Assembly (NCBI GenBank): GCA_007129085.1
Contig: SKWF01000216.1
Coordinates: 1-7,014, forward strand
Direction: 5' to 3'
DNA: 7,014 nucleotides
Source: Balneolaceae bacterium
GTDB lineage: Bacteria > Bacteroidota > Rhodothermia > Balneolales > Balneolaceae
Part shown: piece after piece, positions 1-6,136 of the stretch
Position numbering within the stretch: the first letter of the stretch is position 1
How the letters are laid out: the number at the start of each line of letters is the position of its first letter
The notes under the pieces: generated by a model
The model's input: the letters and a program-made list of their open reading frames with translations, nothing else
The model's database searches: none
What the model was told of the DNA's origin: nothing
Made by a program: the position numbers and the translations under genes

Positions 1-31
1 CTGCAGTTTGTAAATATGAAGTGATTGGGGG

Positions 32-172
32 TAGATTTGAGATGTGAGATAAGAGACTTGAGGAAAACGCGTTCTGCGGATATTGCTGCAATTGATTAAT
101 CATTTACATATCCATCTTATTTACGGTACCTAGATGCCTTTCTAAAATCTCGCCTCTCACCTCTCAAATCTA
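32..172. repeat. Inverted pair of 7-bp-period arrays (GAGATNT family)
   Basis: Two arrays with a 7-bp period face each other across about 80 bp. The left array (32-63) has units TAGATTT at 32-38, GAGATGT at 39-45, GAGATAA at 46-52 and GAGACTT at 53-59. The right array, read on the minus strand from 172 down to 145, has TAGATTT, GAGAGGT, GAGAGGC and GAGATTT. The outer 18 bases of the arms (32-49 against 155-172) match at 17 positions, and the full 28-base arms match at 23. The right arm ends 2 bp before the stop codon of the EnvC-like gene, so its transcript could fold into a long hairpin that protects the 3' end or helps termination. That role is inferred. The inner segment (64-144) shows no gene or other clear signal. 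Confidence 0.7.
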
Positions 173-174
173 AT

Positions 175-1500
175 CTAAGGAACAGCTTGCTGCAGCCAGT
201 TTTCGGGGTTTACGTTTTCGCTCCCTTCACGGATTAGGAAAAAGACTACCTCACCACGCATGGAATCTTCATCGCCGGAGAGGCCGATAACGTCCCCTTT
301 CTGTATCACCTGATTTTTGCGGACAAATATGCTGCTCAGATTGCCGTAGGCGGTTTTGTAATGGCCGTGGTTTACAAGTACCACTTCGCCTAAATCTCGA
401 AACGGCATGATTTCAAAAATATAGCCGTCATTCACTGCGCGAACGGTAGATTCTGCCGGAGCCGCGATATCCACGCCGGGATTATTGGTTCGGGTTCCCA
501 GTACGGGATGAACACGCTCCCCAAATTTCTCGGTGATGGTGCCATTTTCAACGGGCCAGGGGAGTTCTCCTTTTTGGGCGGCAAACTCTTCTTCGTAGAT
601 GCTCAGCTCTTCATCACTAACCATACTCTCGCGCATAATGGGTGTGGAGTATCGCTCCTCTGCTGCGCGACGCTCATCATCATCTTCAATTTCACGGGCT
701 TCAGCCAATCTCCTCTGCCGTTCACGTTCCGCTTCAACAAGTTCTTCCTCTTCTCGGATCAGCTCGTCGAGGGCACCATCAAGTTCATCGAGCTGACTCT
801 GCCGCTCGGCCACCTGGTTCTGTAAGTTTTCTCGATCGCGCCGCAAGAGTTCAACATTTCGGCTCTGGAGATTTTCCTGTTGTTCCAGCTCAACTTTTTC
901 TTCTTCAATGGAGACTATCGCCTCGCGATTTCGCTTCTGAGTCTCTTCCAGGTCTCGTTGAGATTCTTCAAGTTCCGCCTGGGCTGCTTCTATTTCATCA
1001 GCCTGCTTCTGTCGATGTTGATCAAACCGGCTCAGGTAGTACGACCGTACCATCAGCTGGTTTAGTGATGTGGATGTTAAAACAAGTGCCAGCTCCGTTG
1101 TGCGCCCATGTTTATAGAGGTAGGTCAGCGTAGATTTATACTCTTCAATAAGCTGTTGAAGCTGCAACTCGAGCTCGTTGATGTTGGCCTGAACAACGCC
1201 AATTTCCTGTTCAATTTGTGACTGTTCCTGTTCCATCTGGCGGATCTTCTCCTCCTGGAGCGTAATCAGTCGGCGAAGCTCTTCGTACTGTTGATAAATC
1301 TCTTCGTACTGCTCGGTGGTATAACCGAGGCGCTGCCGGTAATTTTCAATTTGGCTTTCGAGGTTTTGAATTTGGCTCCGGGTATTGTTCTGCTGCTCTT
1401 TTAAATTGTTACGCCGATCCTCATAGTCCGATTGGGCAAACAGCGGAGCACTGAAAATCATCATCAAAAAAAGCAGTATGGGGAGTATCCGTAGAGTCAT
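175..1500 (-). CDS. EnvC-like protein: coiled coil plus degenerate LytM/M23 domain
   Basis: The 441-residue protein has a signal peptide (about 1-23, hydrophobic core 4-17, AQ near the cleavage site), a long Q/E/R-rich coiled coil in two segments (about 25-125 and 160-280) around a short globular stretch, and a C-terminal LytM/peptidase M23 fold (about 313-437, starting WPVENG, with KFGERVHPVLG at 325-335). This is the EnvC layout. In active M23 enzymes zinc is held by HxxxD and HxH motifs. Here the first His is N340, D344 remains, the His of YxHL is N387, and the HLHFE motif reads VVFFL (418-422). The domain is therefore probably not a peptidase but, like E. coli EnvC, an activator of N-acetylmuramoyl-L-alanine amidases during cell separation. 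The start ATG overlaps the TGA of the preceding DUF4292 gene by 4 bp, indicating one operon and coupled translation. Automated tools would probably label it an M23 metallopeptidase. Confidence 0.88.
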   Translation of the reverse strand: MTLRILPILLFLMMIFSAPLFAQSDYEDRRNNLKEQQNNTRSQIQNLESQIENYRQRLGYTTEQYEEIYQQYEELRRLITLQEEKIRQMEQEQSQIEQEIGVVQANINELELQLQQLIEEYKSTLTYLYKHGRTTELALVLTSTSLNQLMVRSYYLSRFDQHRQKQADEIEAAQAELEESQRDLEETQKRNREAIVSIEEEKVELEQQENLQSRNVELLRRDRENLQNQVAERQSQLDELDGALDELIREEEELVEAERERQRRLAEAREIEDDDERRAAEERYSTPIMRESMVSDEELSIYEEEFAAQKGELPWPVENGTITEKFGERVHPVLGTRTNNPGVDIAAPAESTVRAVNDGYIFEIMPFRDLGEVVLVNHGHYKTAYGNLSSIFVRKNQVIQKGDVIGLSGDEDSMRGEVVFFLIREGSENVNPENWLQQAVP

Positions 1501-2264
1501 CGGCGATAAATGGGGATGTTATCCGGAATGTCGAGCGTTAGCGTTGGCAGGGTTTGATTGACCTCCAGGCGCTGTACCAGGAACGTTGCACGAGAATTTT
1601 CGTCACGGCTTAAAATGGTCATTTTTCGAGGTAGTTGAAAGTTGTCAATCGTACCGTACCCCTCGTATTCAATTCTTCTGTAGGGCACTGATTCTTGGTT
1701 TGATGATTGAAAAACCTCCTGAATCAACCCGTCCGATTTTGAAACGGTTACCAGCGCTTCATTTTGCAGAAGCACGATATAGGTGTCACCGCCATCAAAA
1801 ATCTGGTCAATATCATCAGCGGAGAGAGTAAAGTTAAAGAGGTCCAGCATATTCAGCGAGGCGATCGACCCAACGCTGCTCCTGTCACTCTGTTCGATGG
1901 ATACTTTTTCGGCGTAATTATCAACCCGGTTGTATATCAGCAGCGAGTCTTGATCAACCAAAATTTCACCGCCCCGAATTCCACCGCTTGTTCGAATTTC
2001 AATCAGGCTGGTGCTTCGGTTTGATTGGAATTCGAGCGTAACCCGTTCGCTGTTGCCCGGTTCGCTGATAATGGCACGCCCCGTTCCGTTGATGGTCGTA
2101 AGCTCAGTGGAATAATCCGGAATTAGGGAAAGCAGAGAGTCGTGGCTGATGTCTGCCAATTCGAGATCCTCGGTGGTTTCGGGAGCCACCGGCCTTGGCG
2201 TACTACAGGCGGTAACGAGGAGCACCATCAAACCGAAAAATATAAACAGGCGAAATAGAGTCAC
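1497..2264 (-). CDS. DUF4292 family lipoprotein (LolA/LolB-like fold suspected)
   Basis: The 255-residue protein begins with a lipoprotein signal peptide whose lipobox is LVTAC, making C20 the lipidated residue, followed by Ser and a Pro-rich linker. The rest (about 45-255) is rich in alternating beta-strand patterns, such as the GTGRAII stretch near 60-66 and the SLLIYNR stretch at 107-113, as expected of DUF4292 proteins, which I recall as resembling the half-barrel lipid-binding fold of LolA/LolB. The start is GTG at 2264; the next in-frame Met (13) would destroy the signal peptide. GTGA overlaps the stop codon of the upstream TPR gene by 4 bp, and the stop overlaps the EnvC-like start by 4 bp. 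Its place between a TPR protein and an EnvC-like protein is an arrangement known in Bacteroidota. A role in envelope lipid or lipoprotein handling, or in cell-wall remodelling, is inference; the molecular function is unknown. Confidence 0.8.
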   Translation of the reverse strand: MTLFRLFIFFGLMVLLVTACSTPRPVAPETTEDLELADISHDSLLSLIPDYSTELTTINGTGRAIISEPGNSERVTLEFQSNRSTSLIEIRTSGGIRGGEILVDQDSLLIYNRVDNYAEKVSIEQSDRSSVGSIASLNMLDLFNFTLSADDIDQIFDGGDTYIVLLQNEALVTVSKSDGLIQEVFQSSNQESVPYRRIEYEGYGTIDNFQLPRKMTILSRDENSRATFLVQRLEVNQTLPTLTLDIPDNIPIYRR

Positions 2265-3973
2265 GATTGAGCCGATTGAATTCGTTCTTGTAAATAATCT
2301 CGTTCAGGATCTTCATCGAGGGCTTTTTGCCACCACTCTACAGCATCCTCGGGGCGATCGAGGGCCTCATAAACATCCCCCATGTGCTCAAAAACTTCTG
2401 CACTGGCATCGCCGGTATCGATAGAGCGTTGAATATATTCACGGGCCTGTTCGTACTCTTCAAGTTTGTAAAAGATCCAGCCCATGGTGTCTAAATATGC
2501 GGCATTTTCCGGCTCGTGAGATATCGCCTGCTCGGCCAGCTCTTTGGCATAATCGAGCCGTTCACCGCGAACCGACAAAAAGTAGGCGTAATTATTCATG
2601 GCGTTGTGGTTGTTGCGGTCGAGCCGCAGAGCGTGTTCGTAGGACTCAACTGCATCTTCCCAACGGTCGAGATCTTGTCGAACATCGCCGAGGGTACTGT
2701 GGATGACCGAACGTAAATTTCGATTTGCCGGAGCGAGTGTGGCATTTTCGAGCCATTCAACGGCCTTATCGGGTTGATCCTGCAGCATATACGAAGCCCC
2801 CGTAAAAAATTGGATGAGGGCATCATCCGGGGCGTGTTTGTTAGCATCCTCAGATATCTCAATTACATCGTCGTACGCCTCCATCGAAAAGAGTGTCTGC
2901 ATACGTTGGCGCCAGGCGTCGGGTTCATCCGGCATGATTTCGTTCACCCGCTCCAGTTTCTCAAGGGCTTTTTCCATCTCATTTCTCTGCAGGAAAAATT
3001 CTGCAGCAAGCAGTTGTGCAGGGCCGTAATCGGGTTCACTTTCGCTGAATGCCAAAAGTACCTCTGTGGTTTGATCGGCAAGTTCTTGGTCGCCGGGATT
3101 TTGCTGATGCTGGGAATACATAAATCGAACCAGCTCCTGTTTTTGCGAGGGGTAAATCAGCGGATCTTCCAGCATGGAGACAAAAATATCCCCGAGGCTT
3201 TCCCAGTCAGATTGCTCCACAAATATTTCAGCCATCAGGATGAGCGTTTGCGGATCGCGAGCGTTACGTTCTCGGGCATCTTTCAGAATATTGAGGGCGC
3301 GCTCGGTTTCACCAAGCTGACGATAATACTGGCTGATGCTTCTTAGTGTTGAGAGGTTGTTGGGATTAATTTTCCGCATCTGCTCCAGCTCAACGAGCGC
3401 AGAATCTTGCATCTGCAGGGCGTTAAAATTCCTGAATTTTCGCAGGTGGAGCTCAAAACTGCCGCCCCTCCGTTCAATAATCTCGTTATACATTTGGTTT
3501 GATTCCAGCAACTCACCAAACCCAACGTAGGTATCTGCCAATTTATAGAGGATATCAACATCATCGGGGTGATACTCCAGGGCTCTTTTATATGCGTTGA
3601 TGGCGGCCTCATCACGGCCGGATCGGTTATAGATATCGGCCAGTTTCATGTGGTACCACTTATTTTCGGGCACCAGATCTACGGCAGATTTCGCGTAATA
3701 TGCCGCATTTGTGTAATCGCGTGTGGCGAGATATACATCAGCAAGAGCGTAATTAACGCCGGGATCGTCATGGAGGGTCAGGTGTGCCAGGATAAGATAG
3801 TCGAGCGCCTCCTCAAACTCCTCATTTTCAAAATGCATAATTCCGTCAATGTAAGCCTGTGTGGCTTTTGCATGATCTTCAGACATCGTCTGTGCCTGAA
3901 GGTTGATTCCTGTGGCAAAAAGCACCGGAATCATCATAAACAGAATAAGTAGGTTTTTCATAGGGTTTGGCAT
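2261..3973 (-). CDS. Secreted tetratricopeptide repeat (TPR) protein
   Basis: This 570-residue protein is a signal peptide followed by tandem 34-residue helix-turn-helix TPRs. Well-formed repeats are visible at about 38-70, 72-105, 106-140, 141-172, 207-240, 241-272, 317-350, 351-384, 385-418, 424-457, 458-490, 491-524 and 525-558, with typical signatures such as KLADIYNRSGRDEAAINAYKRAL (split 110-132) and MGDVYEALDRPEDAVEWWQKA (split 531-551). TPR proteins bind other proteins and have no catalytic activity. Two starts are possible: ATG at 3973, or ATG at 3961 (residue 5), which begins directly at MKNLLILF and gives a more standard signal peptide ending near LQAQ. The sequence is strongly acidic. 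It heads a tightly overlapping group with the lipoprotein and EnvC-like genes, so it is probably a periplasmic or outer-membrane scaffold for the same process. A 71-bp gap separates it from the upstream BtuF-like gene, and no convincing promoter was seen in that gap. Confidence 0.88.
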   Translation of the reverse strand: MPNPMKNLLILFMMIPVLFATGINLQAQTMSEDHAKATQAYIDGIMHFENEEFEEALDYLILAHLTLHDDPGVNYALADVYLATRDYTNAAYYAKSAVDLVPENKWYHMKLADIYNRSGRDEAAINAYKRALEYHPDDVDILYKLADTYVGFGELLESNQMYNEIIERRGGSFELHLRKFRNFNALQMQDSALVELEQMRKINPNNLSTLRSISQYYRQLGETERALNILKDARERNARDPQTLILMAEIFVEQSDWESLGDIFVSMLEDPLIYPSQKQELVRFMYSQHQQNPGDQELADQTTEVLLAFSESEPDYGPAQLLAAEFFLQRNEMEKALEKLERVNEIMPDEPDAWRQRMQTLFSMEAYDDVIEISEDANKHAPDDALIQFFTGASYMLQDQPDKAVEWLENATLAPANRNLRSVIHSTLGDVRQDLDRWEDAVESYEHALRLDRNNHNAMNNYAYFLSVRGERLDYAKELAEQAISHEPENAAYLDTMGWIFYKLEEYEQAREYIQRSIDTGDASAEVFEHMGDVYEALDRPEDAVEWWQKALDEDPERDYLQERIQSAQS

Positions 3974-4044
3974 GGAGTCAACTAACGGAATATACGATCT
4001 TTATGGTATCCTTTGGCGCGGGATTTGTTTCAAAAAACCGGCAG

Positions 4045-4782
4045 TCACCCGATGGCTCTTCGCAGAACATTAAGCCGCCGAAACGCCTTTAGCATTCTCG
4101 AGCCGTACCAGCTGAACCACTCACCATTTACCAGAATCACGCTCGATCCCGACATAAACTGCTTTACCTCTTTGATATGCTTCTCTTTGAAAGGATACGG
4201 CTCGCTGCTCAGTAGAATAATTTGCGGTTTTTTAAGCGAGAGCTCCTGCAGAGAGGTATTGGGATAACGAACTTTATCGGCATATACATTTTCGAGATTC
4301 CAGTGGGAGAGAACGGAGTGGATATAGGTGTCGTGCCCGACGCTCATCCACGGTTTACGCCAGATAAAATATGCGGCCGTCAGTGTCGGCTCATCGGGTA
4401 CATTTTCCATCTCTTTTTGAATGTCTGTTATCAGCTGCTTTGCGTTTTCCTGAACGCCACACGTCCACCCGATATCATGTATGGCAAACAACGCCTCGTT
4501 GATATTCGATATCTCCGTGACCATCACCTCGGTAAATTCCCGCAGCTCCTCCACATCTTCCTCGCGATTCTCCTCCTTGTTGGCGATCACCAAATCGGGC
4601 TCAATGGCTCTGATTTTATCAATCCGTGGATTTTTTGTCCCGCCAATTATTGGAACAGACTCCACCTCTTCTTCGGGATGAACGCAAAACCGGGTTCGTC
4701 CTTTTACAGAATCACCCAGGCCGAGATCAAAAAGCAGTTCCGTAAGAGAGGGGACGAGGCTTACAATTTTTTTATACGGCAT
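4045..4782 (-). CDS. BtuF-like helical-backbone metal receptor / ABC substrate-binding protein without signal peptide
   Basis: The 245-residue protein has the landmarks of the periplasmic-binding-protein family 2 (BtuF/FepB/TroA helical-backbone group): IVSLVPSLTE (6-15), GRTRFCVHP (28-36), IIGGTKNP (45-52), the IEPDLVIA strand (60-67), the long linking helix (about 94-127), then WRKPWMSVGHDTYIH (141-155), SSEPYPF (192-198) and NGEWFSWYGSR (219-229). Known relatives bind cobalamin or metal chelates and deliver them to an ABC importer. Here the mature domain starts at residue 5, and there is no signal peptide or lipobox; the frame upstream of the ATG is open for about 28 codons but encodes nothing resembling a signal. 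The product should therefore be cytoplasmic or exported in another way. No BtuC, BtuD or TonB receptor gene is adjacent, and no cobalamin riboswitch was seen upstream. The ligand cannot be told from sequence alone. Confidence 0.82.
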   Translation of the reverse strand: MPYKKIVSLVPSLTELLFDLGLGDSVKGRTRFCVHPEEEVESVPIIGGTKNPRIDKIRAIEPDLVIANKEENREEDVEELREFTEVMVTEISNINEALFAIHDIGWTCGVQENAKQLITDIQKEMENVPDEPTLTAAYFIWRKPWMSVGHDTYIHSVLSHWNLENVYADKVRYPNTSLQELSLKKPQIILLSSEPYPFKEKHIKEVKQFMSGSSVILVNGEWFSWYGSRMLKAFRRLNVLRRAIG

Positions 4783-4887
4783 AAATGGAATTTCTATATA
4801 AAGAATACGTGGAACTGCTAAAGATACACAATGAGCGGCTGATACTTAAAAACCTGAGTTCGATTCTTAAATAATGACATTAAAAGT

Positions 4888-4903
4888 CCCCTTAAAAAAG
4901 GGG
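4888..4903 (-). terminator. Possible terminator hairpin inside the 175-bp element
   Basis: The arms CCCCTT (4888-4893) and AAGGGG (4898-4903) enclose an A4 loop. Read on the minus strand, the stem is followed by ACTTTTAAT, a weak T-tract, about 145-160 bp after the stop of the fructosamine-kinase-like gene, so it could end that transcript. The stem is only 6 bp and the T-run is four bases. The sequence also resembles, from memory, a dispersed intergenic repeat, so termination is only one possible role. Confidence 0.3.
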
Positions 4904-4961
4904 GATTAGGGGGGTATTCACTACATTTATGGAAAAACTGATGAATATCCCACTAAATCTC

Positions 4962-4977
4962 TCCGCCGGCTGGCGGA
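4962..4977. repeat. GC-rich palindrome (TCCGCC/GGCGGA)
   Basis: The arms TCCGCC (4962-4967) and GGCGGA (4972-4977) enclose GGCT. The motif is REP-like and much more GC-rich than its AT-rich surroundings (4920-4960 and 4978-5010). It lies inside the larger inverted-repeat element. No T-tract follows on either strand, so it is not a standard terminator. Confidence 0.5.
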
Positions 4978-5048
4978 AGACTTGATACCGAATAAATGAA
5001 ATAGATTATTAATCGAACTCAGGTTAAAAGGGTCTGAAATTGAACGCA

Positions 5049-5909
5049 CTAAAACTGTTTTAAAAACCGTACAGCCTGCGATGTGTAATGCCCGCCAAAG
5101 AGGTTTACGTGAACCAAAAGAGGATAGAGGTTGTAGATCTCTTTCCGGCCGTTAAAACCCGGCTCGAGTTTTGTGATTGATTCGTATCCGCTGTAAAAAT
5201 CACTTGAAAAGCCTCCGAACATTTTTGAAAAAGCGAGATCCATCTCCGGGTGTCCGTAGTAGACGGCTGGGTCAATTAAGACTCCATTGCCGGATTCATC
5301 AAACAGGTAGTTTCCGCTCCAGAGATCCCCGTGCACCAGCGACGGTTTGCAGGGTGGAAGCAGATCATCCAGCTTTCTGGATAGCCGATCCCAATTTTTT
5401 AGAATGTCGCTATCCATTTTTCCCGAGTCTATGGCCATTTTTAGTTGCGGGTTGATGCGCTCCTCAGTAAAAAATGTTGACCAAGCATTATGCCTGTTAT
5501 TACTCTGGGGCAGGCTGCCGATATAATTATCACTGTCCAATCCAAACGTTTCGGCGGCGGTTTGATGGAGTTTTGCGAGCTCCGCGCCAAATGCAAATGA
5601 GTCACCGTTGCGCCCCTCGGCGATGAACTCCATCAGCAAAAAGCCGGGGCGATTATCTGTAGGTCCTTCCGACGCTATTACCTCAGGAATCCGCAAGGTT
5701 GAGTCAGCCGAATCCAGGAGCTTCAACCCCTCGGCTTCTTTCTCAAAAAAATCATCCGGTGCGGATCTATTCAGTTTTAGAAAATAGTCAGCTTGATCTG
5801 TAGTGATTCTATACGCCTCATTAATACTGCCACCCGACACAGGAGCCGTGGAAACAATAGGTGAGTTTAAAATCTCTTCGAGCAGCGTTTTGATATTGGA
5901 AGTGAGCAT
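5049..5909 (-). CDS. Fructosamine/ribulosamine 3-kinase family protein
   Basis: From ATG at 5909 the protein has 286 residues, close to the family norm of about 290. It shows the aminoglycoside-phosphotransferase-like kinase fold: the nucleotide-binding loop VSGGSINEAYRI (24-35), the strand Lys in FLKLN (K45), the hinge LLMEFI (91-96), the DNYIGSLPQSN signature (127-137), the catalytic loop HGDLWSGN (193-200; D195 as base) and the metal-binding DPAVYYGHPEMDLA (213-226). The C-terminus (VNLFGGHY near 268-275) is also typical. Family members phosphorylate O3 of ketosamines on glycated proteins, which destabilises the sugar adduct and frees the lysine. Most characterised bacterial members prefer ribulosamines or erythrulosamines over fructosamines. 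The open frame extends to a TTG at 5930, but the extra seven residues are not part of the conserved fold. The same-strand LMW-PTP gene lies 225 bp upstream, separated by 7-bp-period repeats. Confidence 0.9.
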   Translation of the reverse strand: MLTSNIKTLLEEILNSPIVSTAPVSGGSINEAYRITTDQADYFLKLNRSAPDDFFEKEAEGLKLLDSADSTLRIPEVIASEGPTDNRPGFLLMEFIAEGRNGDSFAFGAELAKLHQTAAETFGLDSDNYIGSLPQSNNRHNAWSTFFTEERINPQLKMAIDSGKMDSDILKNWDRLSRKLDDLLPPCKPSLVHGDLWSGNYLFDESGNGVLIDPAVYYGHPEMDLAFSKMFGGFSSDFYSGYESITKLEPGFNGRKEIYNLYPLLVHVNLFGGHYTSQAVRFLKQF

Positions 5910-5941
5910 GGGGTGGAAGGTTTTGATCAAATTCTAAGTTT

Positions 5942-5980
5942 CAAGCACCAAGCATCAAGCACCAAATCACAAATTCCAAA
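5942..5980 (+). repeat. 7-bp-period array, CAAGCAC/CAAATTC family (block 1)
   Basis: Five consecutive heptamers and a partial sixth all begin with CAA: CAAGCAC at 5942-5948 and 5956-5962, CAAGCAT at 5949-5955, CAAATCA at 5963-5969, CAAATTC at 5970-5976, then CAAA. It is the inverted partner of the block at 6022-6056. Bases 5956-5966 and 5974-5980 pair with 6032-6042 and 6025-6031, leaving exactly one heptamer (5967-5973) unpaired, so the arms differ by one unit. Confidence 0.75.
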
Positions 5981-5991
5981 GTCTCAGGGTT

Positions 5992-6014
5992 TAGATGTAG
6001 AGGGTGAGATGTAG
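5992..6014 (+). repeat. Short GAGATNT-family 7-bp array in the loop of the inverted pair
   Basis: TAGATGT (5992-5998), AGAGGGT (5999-6005) and GAGATGT (6006-6012) follow each other with a 7-bp period. They belong to the same unit family as the array at 32-63 and occupy the loop between the two CAA-type arrays. The array is short and degenerate, so membership is likely but not certain. Confidence 0.5.
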
Positions 6015-6021
6015 TTTCGAA

Positions 6022-6056
6022 ACATTTGGAATTTGGTGCTTGTCATTTGGAATTTT
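6022..6056 (-). repeat. 7-bp-period array, CAAGCAC/CAAATTC family (block 2, inverted)
   Basis: On the minus strand the units from 6056 to 6022 are AAAATTC, CAAATGA, CAAGCAC, CAAATTC and CAAATGT, an unbroken 7-bp period. It pairs with block 1. Positions 6040-6055 are also repeated exactly, in direct orientation, at 6120-6135. Confidence 0.75.
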
Positions 6057-6111
6057 CTCTAATTCAGTGGCTACAAACATCTTTATAAACTAAATAGATC
6101 ATTAAAGAACC

Positions 6112-6136
6112 CTTGGTATTTGTCATTTGGAATTTC
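6112..6136 (-). repeat. 7-bp-period array (block 3) abutting the phosphatase stop codon
   Basis: On the minus strand the units are GAAATTC (6136-6130), CAAATGA (6129-6123), CAAATAC (6122-6116) and a partial CAAG. The 16 bp at 6120-6135 are identical to 6040-6055. The array overlaps the last two bases of the phosphatase stop codon (6135-6137), so repeat sequence starts immediately at the end of the coding region. The 6057-6111 stretch between blocks shows nothing recognisable. Confidence 0.65.

Larger units (their letters stand above)
4851..5025. repeat. 175-bp MITE-like element bounded by perfect 15-bp inverted repeats
   Basis: AACCTGAGTTCGATT at 4851-4865 is the exact reverse complement of 5011-5025. 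Pairing continues inward with AATAAT (4870-4875) against ATTATT (5005-5010) after a 4-nt bulge (4866-4869), giving a stem of about 21 bp. Inside lie a C4TT/AAG4 hairpin (4888-4903), a G-rich run (4900-4914) and a second palindrome (4962-4977). It fills most of the gap between the fructosamine-kinase-like gene and the BtuF-like gene and encodes no protein. AAA flanks both ends (4848-4850 and 5026-5028), but this is too AT-rich and short to count as a target-site duplication. It could be a non-autonomous mobile element or a dispersed structural repeat. Confidence 0.65.

Noticed and set aside
642..1133. 163-codon plus-strand open frame
   Set aside because: It is antisense to the coiled-coil region of the EnvC-like gene, and its low-complexity sequence reflects the complement of Glu/Gln-rich codons.
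2774..3346. 190-codon plus-strand open frame
   Set aside because: It is antisense to the clear TPR repeats and has no domain pattern of its own.
4032..4060. Terminator after the BtuF-like gene
   Set aside because: There is a six-T tract on the minus strand (4032-4037) but only a 3-bp stem before it, so termination is not supported.
4222..4821. 199-codon plus-strand open frame
   Set aside because: It lies antisense over the BtuF-like gene, shows no recognisable domain, and its C-rich, irregular composition looks like a reading-frame shadow.
4783..5048. Cobalamin riboswitch before the BtuF-like gene
   Set aside because: No B12-box-like sequence is visible; the gap is mostly the 175-bp inverted-repeat element.
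5942..6136. CRISPR array
   Set aside because: The repeats are contiguous heptamers in both orientations, without the 24-40 bp repeats and unique spacers of CRISPR.
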